Shown: positions 35,907 through 44,632, counted from the first letter of the stretch. The stretch is DNA of 64,000 nt from Mucilaginibacter straminoryzae (GCF_022953055.1 NZ_JALJEJ010000005.1:186001-250000), one strand, 5' to 3'. Notes: generated from the sequence alone by a model not told the origin. Made by a program: numbers and translations.

Positions 35907-36012
35907 AGATAGCAACGAGGGAATCTTCTTCGTTAAGTAAGTTGAAGACGATACTTCTCCGTCAGCCGACGGAAGGGCTTTAAAGTCCCTCCCCTGGGCA
36001 GTTTGGGGAGAG
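35907..36012 (-). repeat. About 105-bp dispersed repeat, copy 1
   Basis: Read on the minus strand it runs from CTCTCCCCAAACTG through GGGAGGG, CTTTAAAGCCCTTCCGTCGG, AGAAGTATCGTCTTCAACTT and ends near CGTTGCTATCT. The copy at 53537-53647 matches over nearly the whole length in the other orientation. An internal hairpin TCCGTC-GGCT-GACGGA is visible, and the outer end carries the palindromic GGGGAGAG arm. Confidence 0.85.
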
Positions 36013-36048
36013 TTCGCAACCAGCAGCAATAGCACCAACTGAGCGAAA

Positions 36049-36080
36049 CAAAAAAGAGGCACATTGCTGCGCCTCTTTCC
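36049..36080 (-). terminator. Terminator of the M16 protease gene
   Basis: On the minus strand AAAGAGGCGC and GTGCCTCTTT pair, followed by TTTTGTTTCG. Confidence 0.8.
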
Positions 36081-36102
36081 ACTATTTCAAAACGTTCAGG
36101 GT

Positions 36103-38979
36103 TTATTTAGTAGCCTGGCTGTTTTTTTCGGGGTAAAGGATCAATTTGATCAGGTTGGTGCCGCTCAGGTACTTGTTGGCAGCCTCTTTGGTAGAAGGCA
36201 CGGTCACCTGGTTCAGCTTGTCGATATAGGTCAGGATGCGTTCCGGATCGCTCTTGGTTTCGTCAGAGCTTGAAAGATAAGAGGCCCAGAAGCCGTTCTC
36301 TTTCAGCTGAACTTCCACCTGGCGTTTTTCTTCGGCAACAAATTTCTCTATGTCGTCCTTTTCGGCGCCGTTTTGTTTGATCTTGTTGATCTCGTCCAAA
36401 GCAGCGTTGATCAGCTTATCCACATTAGCCGGTGCGCAGCTAAAGCTGATGGTGATGTTATAACGGCCAACCGGGATTTTGCTGTAAGCCGAACGGATGG
36501 ATGGCGAGTAAACGCCGCCTTCTTTCTCGCGCAGACGTTCGATCATCTTAATGTTCAGCACTTCCTGCAAACCTTCAAGCTGCAGGTTGTTGGCTTCGTT
36601 ATAATCGTAATCGCCGCTGAACACCAGCTGCACGATACTTTTATCGCCGATACCTTTGTAAACTGTTTTGGTGATCTGGCCTTTTGGCGCCCGGATACCC
36701 AGGTCTTTGTAGCTTTCTTTACGGCCGGTTGAAGGCAAGCCGCCCAGGTATTTCTCTAACAAAGGTTTAACCTCGTCTACGCTAAAACTACCCACCAGTG
36801 TAAAGGTAAAGTCGCTGGCATCAGCAAAACGGTCTTTGTAGAAAGCATAAGCCTTATCCAGGTTAGCGCTGTTTAGCTGCGCTAAGGTAAGCGGCATACG
36901 GCGTGGGTTATGGTTACCCAGGGTAGCGGCAACGGTATCTGCAAAAACGCTCTGCGGATCAAGGCTGCGGTTGGCCAGCATAGACCTGGTTTGGGTAATG
37001 TTCGACTGCCAGATGTCTGCATCTTTACGCGGTTGGGTAAAGTACAGGTAGATTAACTGTAAGGCGGTTTCAAAATCCTTCGGCGAAGCACTGCCGCCGA
37101 TGCCTTCTGTAGTTTCGTTGATATACGGCGAGATGCTTACGTTTTTACCAGTCATCATTTTATCCAGCTGTATCTGGGTGAATTTACCGATACCGCTGCT
37201 GGAAACGATGTTATCGGCCATGTTATCAGAAATGAAATCGGCATCCGGTGCAAGGGAAGTACCGCCAAAGCTATAACCGCGGATCAGGATCTGATCGTTC
37301 TTAAAGTCGGTAGGCTTTAAAATTACCTTCACCCCGTTGGCCAGGGTAAGCGTAGTGGTACCAAGGTTGGCATTCTTCTGTTCTGCGGTGATCTTACTGC
37401 CTGTAGGCGGCGTGGCCAGCAGGGGTTCTTTGCTTACATTATCTACATAAGCGCTTACACCTTTGCCGGCGCTATTGATCCAGCCCAGCAAGGTGCTTTC
37501 GCTTGGCAGTTTGCTTTTTTCTTTCTCCGGGGCAAGGATAACCACATCGCGGTTCTGATCACTGATGAACTGGCCAGCTAATGCGTTTATGTCAGATAAC
37601 TTGATCTTATCCAGGTTGTCCTGGTAGAATTTATATTCCCATTCAATACCCGGGATAGGTTCGTTATCCAGGAAGTTGCGTTGGTATTCGCCCACAAAAC
37701 GATCAGAACGGGTTTTGTCGCGCTCTTTGTAGCTGTTTTCCATGGCGGTCATGGTGGCTTGCTTAGCGCGGGCAAATTCGCTTTCGGTAAAGCCGAATTT
37801 ACGGGCGCGTTCTGTTTCGGCCAATACGGCATCGATGGCCAGCTTTAGCTGATCGGCAGTTTTTGCCACGGCCACTTCGGTCAGTGCATCCTGCTTGCCG
37901 ATGAAGTTGCCATAATTTACCTGCCCGAAAAGGAAGGGCGGATCTGCCTTTTGCGTTAATTCGCTTATCCGCGCATTCAGCATCTGGTTAAATAGCTGGG
38001 TACGCATATCGCGCAGGTAACCGCTGGTGGTGTTATCATCAACAGACGGGTGTTTGATAAAAATTTGCGCCATGGTGTAAGGGAATTCCTTATCCGTAGC
38101 AATTTTTACTTTGGTACCTGCTGCATAAGGCACGCTGTATTTGGTACGCGGGCGTTCTTTGGCCGGGTTTTTCAGCGCAGAAAAATCTTGCTTGATCAGT
38201 TCTTCTATCTTAGCCGGATCGAAATCACCAACCGCTACTACAGCCTGCAGATCCGGACGGTACCAATCGTGGTAGAAACTTTTAATGGTTTCCGGCTTGA
38301 AATTTTTCAGGATCTCTGTTTTACCGATAGGCAGGCGTTGTGAATAGCGCGAATTGTTCATCACCACGGGCAACCATTGCTGCTGTAAACGCTGCTGGGC
38401 ATTTTTCCCGCGCTGGCGGTCCTCTTCCAGGATTACGCCTCGCTCGCTGTTAATCTCATCAGTATCAAAAGTGATGTAGCCGGCCCAGTTCGCTAAAATA
38501 GCAATACCTTTTTCCAGCACCTTAGCGCTATCTGTAGGTAGCGGAAGCTGGTAAACAGTTTCATCAAATGAAGTATATGCATTCAAGTCGGCGCCGAATT
38601 TCACACCAGATTTCTGCAGATAATCAATCAGCTTGTTCTTAGGGAAATCACGCGTACCGTTAAAAGCCATGTGCTCGGTAAAGTGGGCCAGACCCTGCTG
38701 GTCGTCGCTTTCTAAAACCGAACCTGCCTTGTTAACCAGGTAAAGTACCGCGCGGTTCTTCGGCTCCACATTTTTGCGGATGTAATAGGTTAGGCCGTTA
38801 GGCAGTTTGCCAATTTTAACAGCCGGATCAATAGGAATGGCTTCGCCTTTGATCTGAGCTGCAAGCATCGGCCTTTCTTTTGGCGATACCTGCGGCTTTT
38901 TTGGGGTTTGTGCAAAGGCAAAATTAGCCGCTGCGACAAGCGCTAACGCGGCAAATAAAGGTTTTTTGTAGGGGATCAT
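36103..38979 (-). CDS. Secreted M16 (insulinase/pitrilysin-like) zinc protease
   Basis: A two-lobe M16 peptidase of 958 residues. The start at 38979 (MIPYKKPLFAALALVAAANF) gives a clean signal peptide ending near FAFAQ; the frame extends 11 codons further, which would spoil it. The inverted zinc motif HxxEH appears as LAHFTEHMAFNGT, with the distal glutamate in NSERGVILEE. The second, inactive M16 domain begins after residue about 500, with TTLTLANGVKVILKPTDF. It probably degrades peptides in the periplasm. It is the last gene before a terminator and 33 nt plus signal region downstream of the NagX-like gene, so the two may be cotranscribed. Confidence 0.93.
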   Translation of the reverse strand: MIPYKKPLFAALALVAAANFAFAQTPKKPQVSPKERPMLAAQIKGEAIPIDPAVKIGKLPNGLTYYIRKNVEPKNRAVLYLVNKAGSVLESDDQQGLAHFTEHMAFNGTRDFPKNKLIDYLQKSGVKFGADLNAYTSFDETVYQLPLPTDSAKVLEKGIAILANWAGYITFDTDEINSERGVILEEDRQRGKNAQQRLQQQWLPVVMNNSRYSQRLPIGKTEILKNFKPETIKSFYHDWYRPDLQAVVAVGDFDPAKIEELIKQDFSALKNPAKERPRTKYSVPYAAGTKVKIATDKEFPYTMAQIFIKHPSVDDNTTSGYLRDMRTQLFNQMLNARISELTQKADPPFLFGQVNYGNFIGKQDALTEVAVAKTADQLKLAIDAVLAETERARKFGFTESEFARAKQATMTAMENSYKERDKTRSDRFVGEYQRNFLDNEPIPGIEWEYKFYQDNLDKIKLSDINALAGQFISDQNRDVVILAPEKEKSKLPSESTLLGWINSAGKGVSAYVDNVSKEPLLATPPTGSKITAEQKNANLGTTTLTLANGVKVILKPTDFKNDQILIRGYSFGGTSLAPDADFISDNMADNIVSSSGIGKFTQIQLDKMMTGKNVSISPYINETTEGIGGSASPKDFETALQLIYLYFTQPRKDADIWQSNITQTRSMLANRSLDPQSVFADTVAATLGNHNPRRMPLTLAQLNSANLDKAYAFYKDRFADASDFTFTLVGSFSVDEVKPLLEKYLGGLPSTGRKESYKDLGIRAPKGQITKTVYKGIGDKSIVQLVFSGDYDYNEANNLQLEGLQEVLNIKMIERLREKEGGVYSPSIRSAYSKIPVGRYNITISFSCAPANVDKLINAALDEINKIKQNGAEKDDIEKFVAEEKRQVEVQLKENGFWASYLSSSDETKSDPERILTYIDKLNQVTVPSTKEAANKYLSGTNLIKLILYPEKNSQATK

Positions 38980-39045
38980 ATAAGATTTATCCTTTAGGAT
39001 TTTGATGCCCAAATATATGCTAAAAAAACAGTCTTAAGATTTTAG

Positions 39046-40185
39046 TTATACTTTGATAATAATCTTTTTAGCATATAGCGGATACATCAGTATCCAGATT
39101 AACAATACCCATAAAAACGCATCTATTACGGATGCCGTATTGGGCGAAAAGAAAGGTTGTATCGCCGTTTTATAAAAGTATCCCGCAGCCCCCATTTCTT
39201 TACCCTGGTAGTTTACCTTAAACAGGTTAATGATACCCGGTACCAGCCCTGCCAGGATAAACCCGGTAATGGCATTCATACCAAACACCAGGAAAGGCCA
39301 TACCCCTTTTTTGTAGCCCTGCACATCCATAAACCAGTAAGAAAGCGTAAGGCCGAGGGTAGAAATACCGCCCGCGTAAAGCACGTAAGAGCTGGTCCAA
39401 AGTGATTTATTGATGGGGAAGAACAGTCCCCAAACTAGTCCTAAAATAATGGCAATTACCCCATAAGTAAATAGCCAGGCTGTTTTGGTCTGGTTATCTG
39501 TATCTGTCTTTTTAATTAAAGTGCCGATGAAAATACCGAACAGGCAGGTGCCCAAAGCAGGTATAGTGCCAAGTAAACCTTCCGGATCCCAGGTTTTAGA
39601 CTGGCTCCATAAGTGGTTGGTACCGAAAACAGCGCGGTCTACCCATGCCCCAAAATTGGTTTCAGGCTCTAAATTAGCTGGGTGACCATCCGGAACGGGA
39701 ACAAAGCACATCAGTACCCAATAGCCAATCAGGGCTAGTGCGAAGATCCATTTACGGGTGTTGGCGCTGGTTTTAAGATAAAGAATGGTACAGATAAAAT
39801 ATACCACGGCTATGCGCTGTAATACGCCCGGAAAGCGCAGCGTGTGGATATGTTCCAGCGAAGGATGGTAGAAGAACTGAATGCCCCACGAGATCAGGAT
39901 CAGGGTAACCATACGCCTTAAGGCATGCCAGATAATTTTACTATGATTAGCCGGATCTGTCTTTTTACTTTCCATTGCATACACAATGGAAATACCCACC
40001 ATGAACAGGAATGATGGAAAAATAAGATCGGTAAAGGTACAGCCGTTCCACTTGGCATGTTCAAGCGGTTCGTAAATATGTCCCCAATCGCCGGGATCAT
40101 TCACCAGGATCATGGAGGCTACGGTAAAGCCTCGAAAAAAATCTAAGGATAACAGCCGTTGTTTGGCTGGAATTGCAGATGTCAT
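39046..40185 (-). CDS. NagX-like (heparan-glucosaminide acetyltransferase-type) membrane protein
   Basis: A polytopic inner-membrane protein of 379 residues with about ten helices. The opening RLLSLDFFRGFTVASMILVN is the signature of the COG4299 / DUF5009 acyltransferase family, related to HGSNAT and YeiB. FTDLIFPSFLFMVGISIVYA and LRFPGVLQRIAVVYFICT also match. Members are proposed to acetylate amino sugars across the membrane or to transport them (NagX in amino-sugar operons). The divergent neighbour anmK, a cell-wall amino-sugar recycling kinase, supports a role in amino-sugar metabolism. The exact reaction is not known. Confidence 0.85.
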   Translation of the reverse strand: MTSAIPAKQRLLSLDFFRGFTVASMILVNDPGDWGHIYEPLEHAKWNGCTFTDLIFPSFLFMVGISIVYAMESKKTDPANHSKIIWHALRRMVTLILISWGIQFFYHPSLEHIHTLRFPGVLQRIAVVYFICTILYLKTSANTRKWIFALALIGYWVLMCFVPVPDGHPANLEPETNFGAWVDRAVFGTNHLWSQSKTWDPEGLLGTIPALGTCLFGIFIGTLIKKTDTDNQTKTAWLFTYGVIAIILGLVWGLFFPINKSLWTSSYVLYAGGISTLGLTLSYWFMDVQGYKKGVWPFLVFGMNAITGFILAGLVPGIINLFKVNYQGKEMGAAGYFYKTAIQPFFSPNTASVIDAFLWVLLIWILMYPLYAKKIIIKV

Positions 40186-40302
40186 ATCAGGAAGGGTATG
40201 GTGTTTTGTTCGAAGCGGAAGTTAGGCAAATAGAATGATGCTATCAAAACTAATTCGAACGAAAATGTTTGTGCCTTTAGCGATAAGTGATAATTTGGCC
40301 CG

Positions 40303-41481
40303 ATGAACAGGAACCTGCAACAGCTGTTTAATATGGCGGAAAAAGAAAGCCGCTTGGGTATCGGACTAATGTCGGGCACCTCGCTCGATGGTTTGGATAT
40401 CGCCCTTTGCCGTTTTAACGGGACGGGGTTGAACACCACTTTCGAGTTGCTCCATTTCACCACCATTGCATACGAGCAGGATTTTAAACAGGACGTACTG
40501 AGCGTATTTGCACAGAAGCAAGTAGATTTGCAGAAGCTCTGCTTGCTGAATGCGAAGATTGGCAGTTTACATGCAGAAATGATCCTATCCGCGTTAAAGC
40601 AATGGCGTGTTCAAGTTGAAAAGGTAGATTTTATTGCCAGCCACGGGCAGACCATCTATCACGCTCCGCGAAGGTTACATCAGTTACCCGGCTACCCCGA
40701 TGCAACTTTGCAAATTGGCGATGGAGACCATATTGCAGTGAAGACCGGTATTTTAACCATCAGCGATTTCAGGCAAAAACAAATAGCTGCGGGTGGCGAA
40801 GGCGCGCCGCTGGCCCTGTACGGCGATGTAATCCTGGGAAGTAAAACGGGTGAAAACAGGTTGTTATTAAACATTGGCGGCATTGCCAACATTACTTATC
40901 TACCGGGTGACGGTGGACAGGTGATCTGTACAGACATTGGCCCGGGAAATACGCTCATTGATGCTGCTTGCAGGAAGTATTTCAATAAACCCTACGATGA
41001 AGATGCATTGATTGCATCCAGTGGCAAGGTAAACAGCGAGCTGTTGCAGGCGCTGATGGATCACCCGTTTTTTGAAGAAGCCTTACCCAAAACCACCGGA
41101 CCTGAATTATTCAGCTTAGCCTATGTAGCCGAAGCGCAAAGAAATTCGGCCACTATAGCAATCGCACCAGAAGACCTTGTGGCGACCCTTACTGCATTTA
41201 CAGCAAAAGTCATAGTGGATTTTCTAAGGGAAAGTCTTCAAAATAAAGTCGATCAAGTTTTCGTAAGCGGTGGCGGCGCGCGAAACCCGGTGGTGATGCA
41301 GCATCTGAGCGAACACCTGCCAACTGTTCAAATACAAGACACCGAGGCCATCGGCATTAATCCAGATGCAAAAGAGGCCATTCTTTTTGCGCTATTGGGG
41401 AATGAAGCCATAGCCGGAGAACCGCTTGCTATTAGCAGTAATCCGGCCGTGCTAATGGGTAAGTTCAGTTTCCCTTTATAG
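40303..41481 (+). CDS. anmK: Anhydro-N-acetylmuramic acid kinase
   Basis: Phosphorylates and opens 1,6-anhydro-MurNAc released during peptidoglycan turnover, yielding MurNAc-6-phosphate. The ATP-binding GLMSGTSLDGLDIAL is the family signature, and DFIASHGQTIYHAP, LNIGGIANITYLPG, DIGPGNTLIDA and VFVSGGGARNPVVM follow. It has 392 residues; a shorter start at 40333 (MAEKESRLGIG) is equally possible and would fit the usual family length slightly better. It is convergent with trpC, with the two stops only 6 nt apart. Confidence 0.96.
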   Translation: MNRNLQQLFNMAEKESRLGIGLMSGTSLDGLDIALCRFNGTGLNTTFELLHFTTIAYEQDFKQDVLSVFAQKQVDLQKLCLLNAKIGSLHAEMILSALKQWRVQVEKVDFIASHGQTIYHAPRRLHQLPGYPDATLQIGDGDHIAVKTGILTISDFRQKQIAAGGEGAPLALYGDVILGSKTGENRLLLNIGGIANITYLPGDGGQVICTDIGPGNTLIDAACRKYFNKPYDEDALIASSGKVNSELLQALMDHPFFEEALPKTTGPELFSLAYVAEAQRNSATIAIAPEDLVATLTAFTAKVIVDFLRESLQNKVDQVFVSGGGARNPVVMQHLSEHLPTVQIQDTEAIGINPDAKEAILFALLGNEAIAGEPLAISSNPAVLMGKFSFPL

Positions 41482-41486
41482 GAAAT

Positions 41487-42281
41487 TTAATTCCCGCGCA
41501 GTTCGGCAACAAATTCTGCCATTGCCTTGCCCGGGTCTTCCTGCCGCATAAAGTTCTCCCCGATCAGGAAGCCGTTAAAGCCTGCACTTCTCAGCTTTTT
41601 AATCACGTTGGTATTGCTGATGGCGCTCTCAGAGATCTTTAAGAAATCAGAAGGGATATGTTCTGCCAGCGCAAACGAAGTCTCTACAGATACTGTAAAA
41701 TCGGCCAGGTTACGGTTATTTACACCGATCACCTCCACGTTAGGGTCCATACTGCGCTGCAGTTCTTCCAGGTTGTGTACTTCCAGTAAAACACTTAAAC
41801 CAATGCTTTTTGCCAATGCGGAAAATGCCTTGATCTGTTCCGGCGTCAAGATGGCGGCGATGAGCAGGATGATATCTGCACCTACTGCTTTCGCTTCTAT
41901 GATCTGGTATTCGTCAATAATAAAATCTTTCCTCAGCAAGGGAACATCGGTATTCGCATTACGGGCACGGGTGAGGTCCAGCTTGCGGCCCATAAAGAAA
42001 TTACGGTCGGTAAGTACAGAAATAGCCGATGCACCGGAAGCATTGTACGCTTTGGTTACTTCTTCTACACTTACCTGATCATTGATGATACCTTTAGAAG
42101 GTGATTTCCGTTTAAATTCTGCGATAATACCGGTACGTTCCGGATTCAGTAAAAATTCCTTTAAAGAATGCGGCTGCCGGGTAAAATATTCCGACTCTTC
42201 CAGAAAGGTATAAGAGAACCGCGCTTTGCCGGCCTCAACCTCGGTTTTTTTCTGTTCAACTATTTTATCAAGTATGGTCAT
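41487..42281 (-). CDS. trpC: Indole-3-glycerol phosphate synthase
   Basis: Closes the indole ring of CdRP in tryptophan synthesis. This is a 264-residue TIM barrel with the family start TILDKIVEQKKTEVEAGKARF and the motifs IAEFKRKSPSKG (catalytic Lys), LRKDFIIDEYQI, EVIGVNNRNL and SESAIS. It is the last gene of trpE-trpG-trpC. In the usual Bacteroidota order, trpD precedes trpC and trpF, trpB and trpA follow. None of them is here: downstream is the convergent anmK. The 107-nt gap to trpG contains a dispersed repeat. Confidence 0.96.
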   Translation of the reverse strand: MTILDKIVEQKKTEVEAGKARFSYTFLEESEYFTRQPHSLKEFLLNPERTGIIAEFKRKSPSKGIINDQVSVEEVTKAYNASGASAISVLTDRNFFMGRKLDLTRARNANTDVPLLRKDFIIDEYQIIEAKAVGADIILLIAAILTPEQIKAFSALAKSIGLSVLLEVHNLEELQRSMDPNVEVIGVNNRNLADFTVSVETSFALAEHIPSDFLKISESAISNTNVIKKLRSAGFNGFLIGENFMRQEDPGKAMAEFVAELRGN

Positions 42282-42295
42282 GTGCTCTTGTTTTT

Positions 42296-42376
42296 GTCAT
42301 TCTGAACGAAGTGAAGAATCTGTACGTAAGCTTATACTACGAGATTGCTTCTCCGCCAGGGGCGGATCGCAATGAC
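42296..42376. repeat. Dispersed inverted repeat between trpG and trpC
   Basis: TGTCATTCTGAACGAAGTGA at one end and GGCGGATCGCAATGACGTA at the other, with the hairpin CCGCC-AGG-GGCGG. A related copy lies at about 33025-33055. It occupies the place where trpD would be expected. Confidence 0.7.
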
Positions 42377-42388
42377 GTATTACAGGTT

Positions 42389-43012
42389 TTAATTCTTCAG
42401 CCAGTTGCTCAGCATCTCTTTGCCGTATTCCGTTAATACAGATTCCGGGTGAAACTGCACGCCACGGACATCGTATTCGCGGTGGCGCAAGGCCATGATC
42501 GATTGGTCTTTTTCGTCGATCGCCGTTACTACCAGTTCCTCGGGCAGGCCCTCATTACTTACCACCCACGAGTGGTAGCGGCCCACGTTAATCTGCTCAG
42601 GAAGATCTGTAAAGAGCAGCTCTTTACCATCTGTTACCTTTACCGGCGTCGCAATGCCGTGCATCGGGCGACTTAAATTATGCAGTTTTCCGCCGAAAGC
42701 CTCTGCAATAGCCTGCTGACCAAGGCACACGCCAAAAATACTTTTTTCAGCCGCATATTGTTTAATTACATCCAGCAACAGGCCTGCCTCAGACGGGATG
42801 CCCGGCCCTGGCGAAAGGATGATCTTATCGAACCCGGCGACATCTTCCAGCTTAAACTGGTCGTTACGCCAAACCTCGCATTCCAGGCCCAACTCGTTAA
42901 CCAAATGCACCAGGTTGTAGGTGAAAGAATCGTAATTATCTATGATTAAAATCTTTACCCCCTTGCCCCCTGAAGGGGGATTGCTTGCTGCTTTAATATC
43001 TGTAGTTTCCAT
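42389..43012 (-). CDS. trpG: Anthranilate synthase component II with a repeat-encoded N-terminus
   Basis: The glutamine amidotransferase subunit of anthranilate synthase. The core starts KILIIDNYDSFTYNLVHLVN. The nucleophile is Cys in IFGVCLGQQAIAEAF, and the His-Glu pair is in GVQFHPESV. Before the core stand 19 extra residues, METTDIKAASNPPSGGKGV, coded by a palindromic element (CCCCCTTCAGGGGG, then AAGGGGG). Other TrpG proteins start at the Met that here is a GTA valine codon, so the only in-frame ATG is the one upstream of the repeat. The protein is 207 residues. It follows trpE across a repeat-filled gap of 130 nt. Confidence 0.95.
   Translation of the reverse strand: METTDIKAASNPPSGGKGVKILIIDNYDSFTYNLVHLVNELGLECEVWRNDQFKLEDVAGFDKIILSPGPGIPSEAGLLLDVIKQYAAEKSIFGVCLGQQAIAEAFGGKLHNLSRPMHGIATPVKVTDGKELLFTDLPEQINVGRYHSWVVSNEGLPEELVVTAIDEKDQSIMALRHREYDVRGVQFHPESVLTEYGKEMLSNWLKN
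42957..42982 (-). repeat. Palindromic half-element in the 5' end of trpG
   Basis: CCCCCTTCAGGGGG followed by CAAGGGGG on the minus strand, in frame and coding NPPSGGKG. The sequence before it, GATATTAAAGCAGCAAGCAA, resembles GATATAAAAGAAAAAAACA at the same place in thrB. Confidence 0.85.
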
Positions 43013-43032
43013 TTTAATAAATTTTTAATTCC

Positions 43033-43139
43033 CTCCTTAGGGAAGGGTCAAAATTAATACCCATTCCAACCCTCCTTCCAAAAGGGAAAGAATCGCACAT
43101 CCTTTAAGCCCCCTCTCCTTCAGGAGAGGGTTAGGGAGA
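43033..43139 (-). repeat. Three palindromic repeat units between trpE and trpG
   Basis: In order on the minus strand: CCTCTCCCTAACCCTCTCCT then GAAGGAGAGGGG (arm, arm, inverted arm); CCCTTTTGGAAGGAGGG; and CCCTTCCCTAAGGAGGG just before the trpG start. They belong to the same family as the flanks of the DUF559 cassette. Confidence 0.8.
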
Positions 43140-43142
43140 GGT

Positions 43143-44552
43143 TTATAACTCCTCTGCTAATTCCAACGCTCTTCTTAGCGCAGCTATTTTGTTATTCACT
43201 TCATTTAATTCGCTTTCTGGTACAGAATCGGCTACAATACCTGCACCTGCCTGGTAATGCAGGGTGTTATTCTTGCTCAGAAAAGAACGGATCATGATGG
43301 CATGGTTAAAATCTCCGTTAAAACCTAAATAACCAATGGCCCCGCTGTAGAAGCTGCGTTTCAGGTTTTCATTTTCGTCGATGATCTCCATGGCGCGGTA
43401 TTTTGGTGCGCCACTGAGTGTACCCGCCGGGAATGTATCTGCCACGATTTTGAACGAAGAAACATCCGGCCGGAGTTTGCCGCTCACATGCGATACCAGG
43501 TGAATCAGGTGCGAGTAATATTGCACCTGCTTAAATGCGTTAACTTCCACATTGGTGCAGTGTCGGCTCAGGTCGTTGCGGGCCAGGTCCACCAGCATCA
43601 CGTGCTCTGCGGATTCTTTCGGGTCGTTCTCCAGGCTGCGTGCCAATGCGGCGTCTTTCTCATCATCACCAGTTCGTTTAAAAGTACCGGCAATAGGATA
43701 AATACTGGCTACACGATTTTTAATGGTGATCTGCGCCTCTGGCGAAGAACCGAAAATACGGAAGTCGCCATAATCGAAGTAGAATAAATAAGGTGATGGA
43801 TTGATCGAACGCAGCGCGCGGTAAACGTTAAACTCGTCGCCCGTGAATTTCTTAGAGAAAGCCCTTGACGGTACAATCTGGAAGACATCCCCACGGAAGA
43901 TATGCTGCTTTACCTTCTCTACCAATTGTATGAATCCTTCATCCGTTAGGTTGGATTGCTCTGCGTCACTGCTTTGGAAATGATATTCGGGGAAGTTTTT
44001 ATTCTTGATCAGGTATTCAATCTTTTCCAGTCCCTCGCTGCCATCCGCACCTTCGGGTTGGTTCTGGAAAATATAAAGCTCGTTTTTAAAGTGGTCTATC
44101 GCGATGATGTACCTGTAGATATGATACTGCATCACCGGTATCTTACGGTAGTCGTCCTCCACCTTCTTCAGCTTAATGGTCTCGTAATGCTCAACGGCTT
44201 CATGAGTAAAATAACCAAATAAGCCATTGGCGATGATTTTAGCGGGGTTGGCATCGGCTTCAAATTGTTTGGTAAAGCGGTCTATTTCGCTTACCAGGTC
44301 AAAGGTGCCGGGTTCGGCAATGGTAGAGGTTCCATCCGGAAAGCTCTGCTTCAAACGGCCATCATTCAATACAAAACCAGCAATAGGGTCGCAGCATACA
44401 TAGCTGGTACTATTATCGCGGCTGTGATAATCAGAACTTTCGAGCAGCAGTGAGTTGGGAAAAACATCGCGCAAACGCAAAAAAATGCTTACCGGGGTAG
44501 TGGTATCGGCCAGTAGCTTTTTTTGTGTGGTGTTTAACTTATATTTTTTCAT
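43143..44552 (-). CDS. trpE: Anthranilate synthase component I
   Basis: Converts chorismate to anthranilate with the TrpG subunit. It has 469 residues from the ATG at 44552 (MKKYKLNTTQKKLL); the frame could begin at a TTG six nt upstream, which is unlikely. The C-terminal chorismate-binding part has GDVFQIVPSRAFSKKF, FGSSPEAQITIKNRV, RNDLSRHC and PAGTLSGAPKYRAMEIIDE. It is the first gene of the trp cluster and lies 20 nt after the attenuator hairpin. Confidence 0.97.
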   Translation of the reverse strand: MKKYKLNTTQKKLLADTTTPVSIFLRLRDVFPNSLLLESSDYHSRDNSTSYVCCDPIAGFVLNDGRLKQSFPDGTSTIAEPGTFDLVSEIDRFTKQFEADANPAKIIANGLFGYFTHEAVEHYETIKLKKVEDDYRKIPVMQYHIYRYIIAIDHFKNELYIFQNQPEGADGSEGLEKIEYLIKNKNFPEYHFQSSDAEQSNLTDEGFIQLVEKVKQHIFRGDVFQIVPSRAFSKKFTGDEFNVYRALRSINPSPYLFYFDYGDFRIFGSSPEAQITIKNRVASIYPIAGTFKRTGDDEKDAALARSLENDPKESAEHVMLVDLARNDLSRHCTNVEVNAFKQVQYYSHLIHLVSHVSGKLRPDVSSFKIVADTFPAGTLSGAPKYRAMEIIDENENLKRSFYSGAIGYLGFNGDFNHAIMIRSFLSKNNTLHYQAGAGIVADSVPESELNEVNNKIAALRRALELAEEL

Positions 44553-44569
44553 TTGCAAAGTATATAAAA

Positions 44570-44598
44570 ATAAAAAACCCGGCAGGGAGTGCCGGGTT
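44570..44598 (-). terminator. Attenuator terminator of the trp operon
   Basis: On the minus strand ACCCGGCA-CTCCC-TGCCGGGT is a perfect 8-bp stem followed by TTTTTTATTTTT. It stands between the leader peptide stop and trpE. Confidence 0.9.
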
Positions 44599-44632
44599 AG
44601 TATCAGGTTTACAATTGTTTAGTAAAGTCCAA

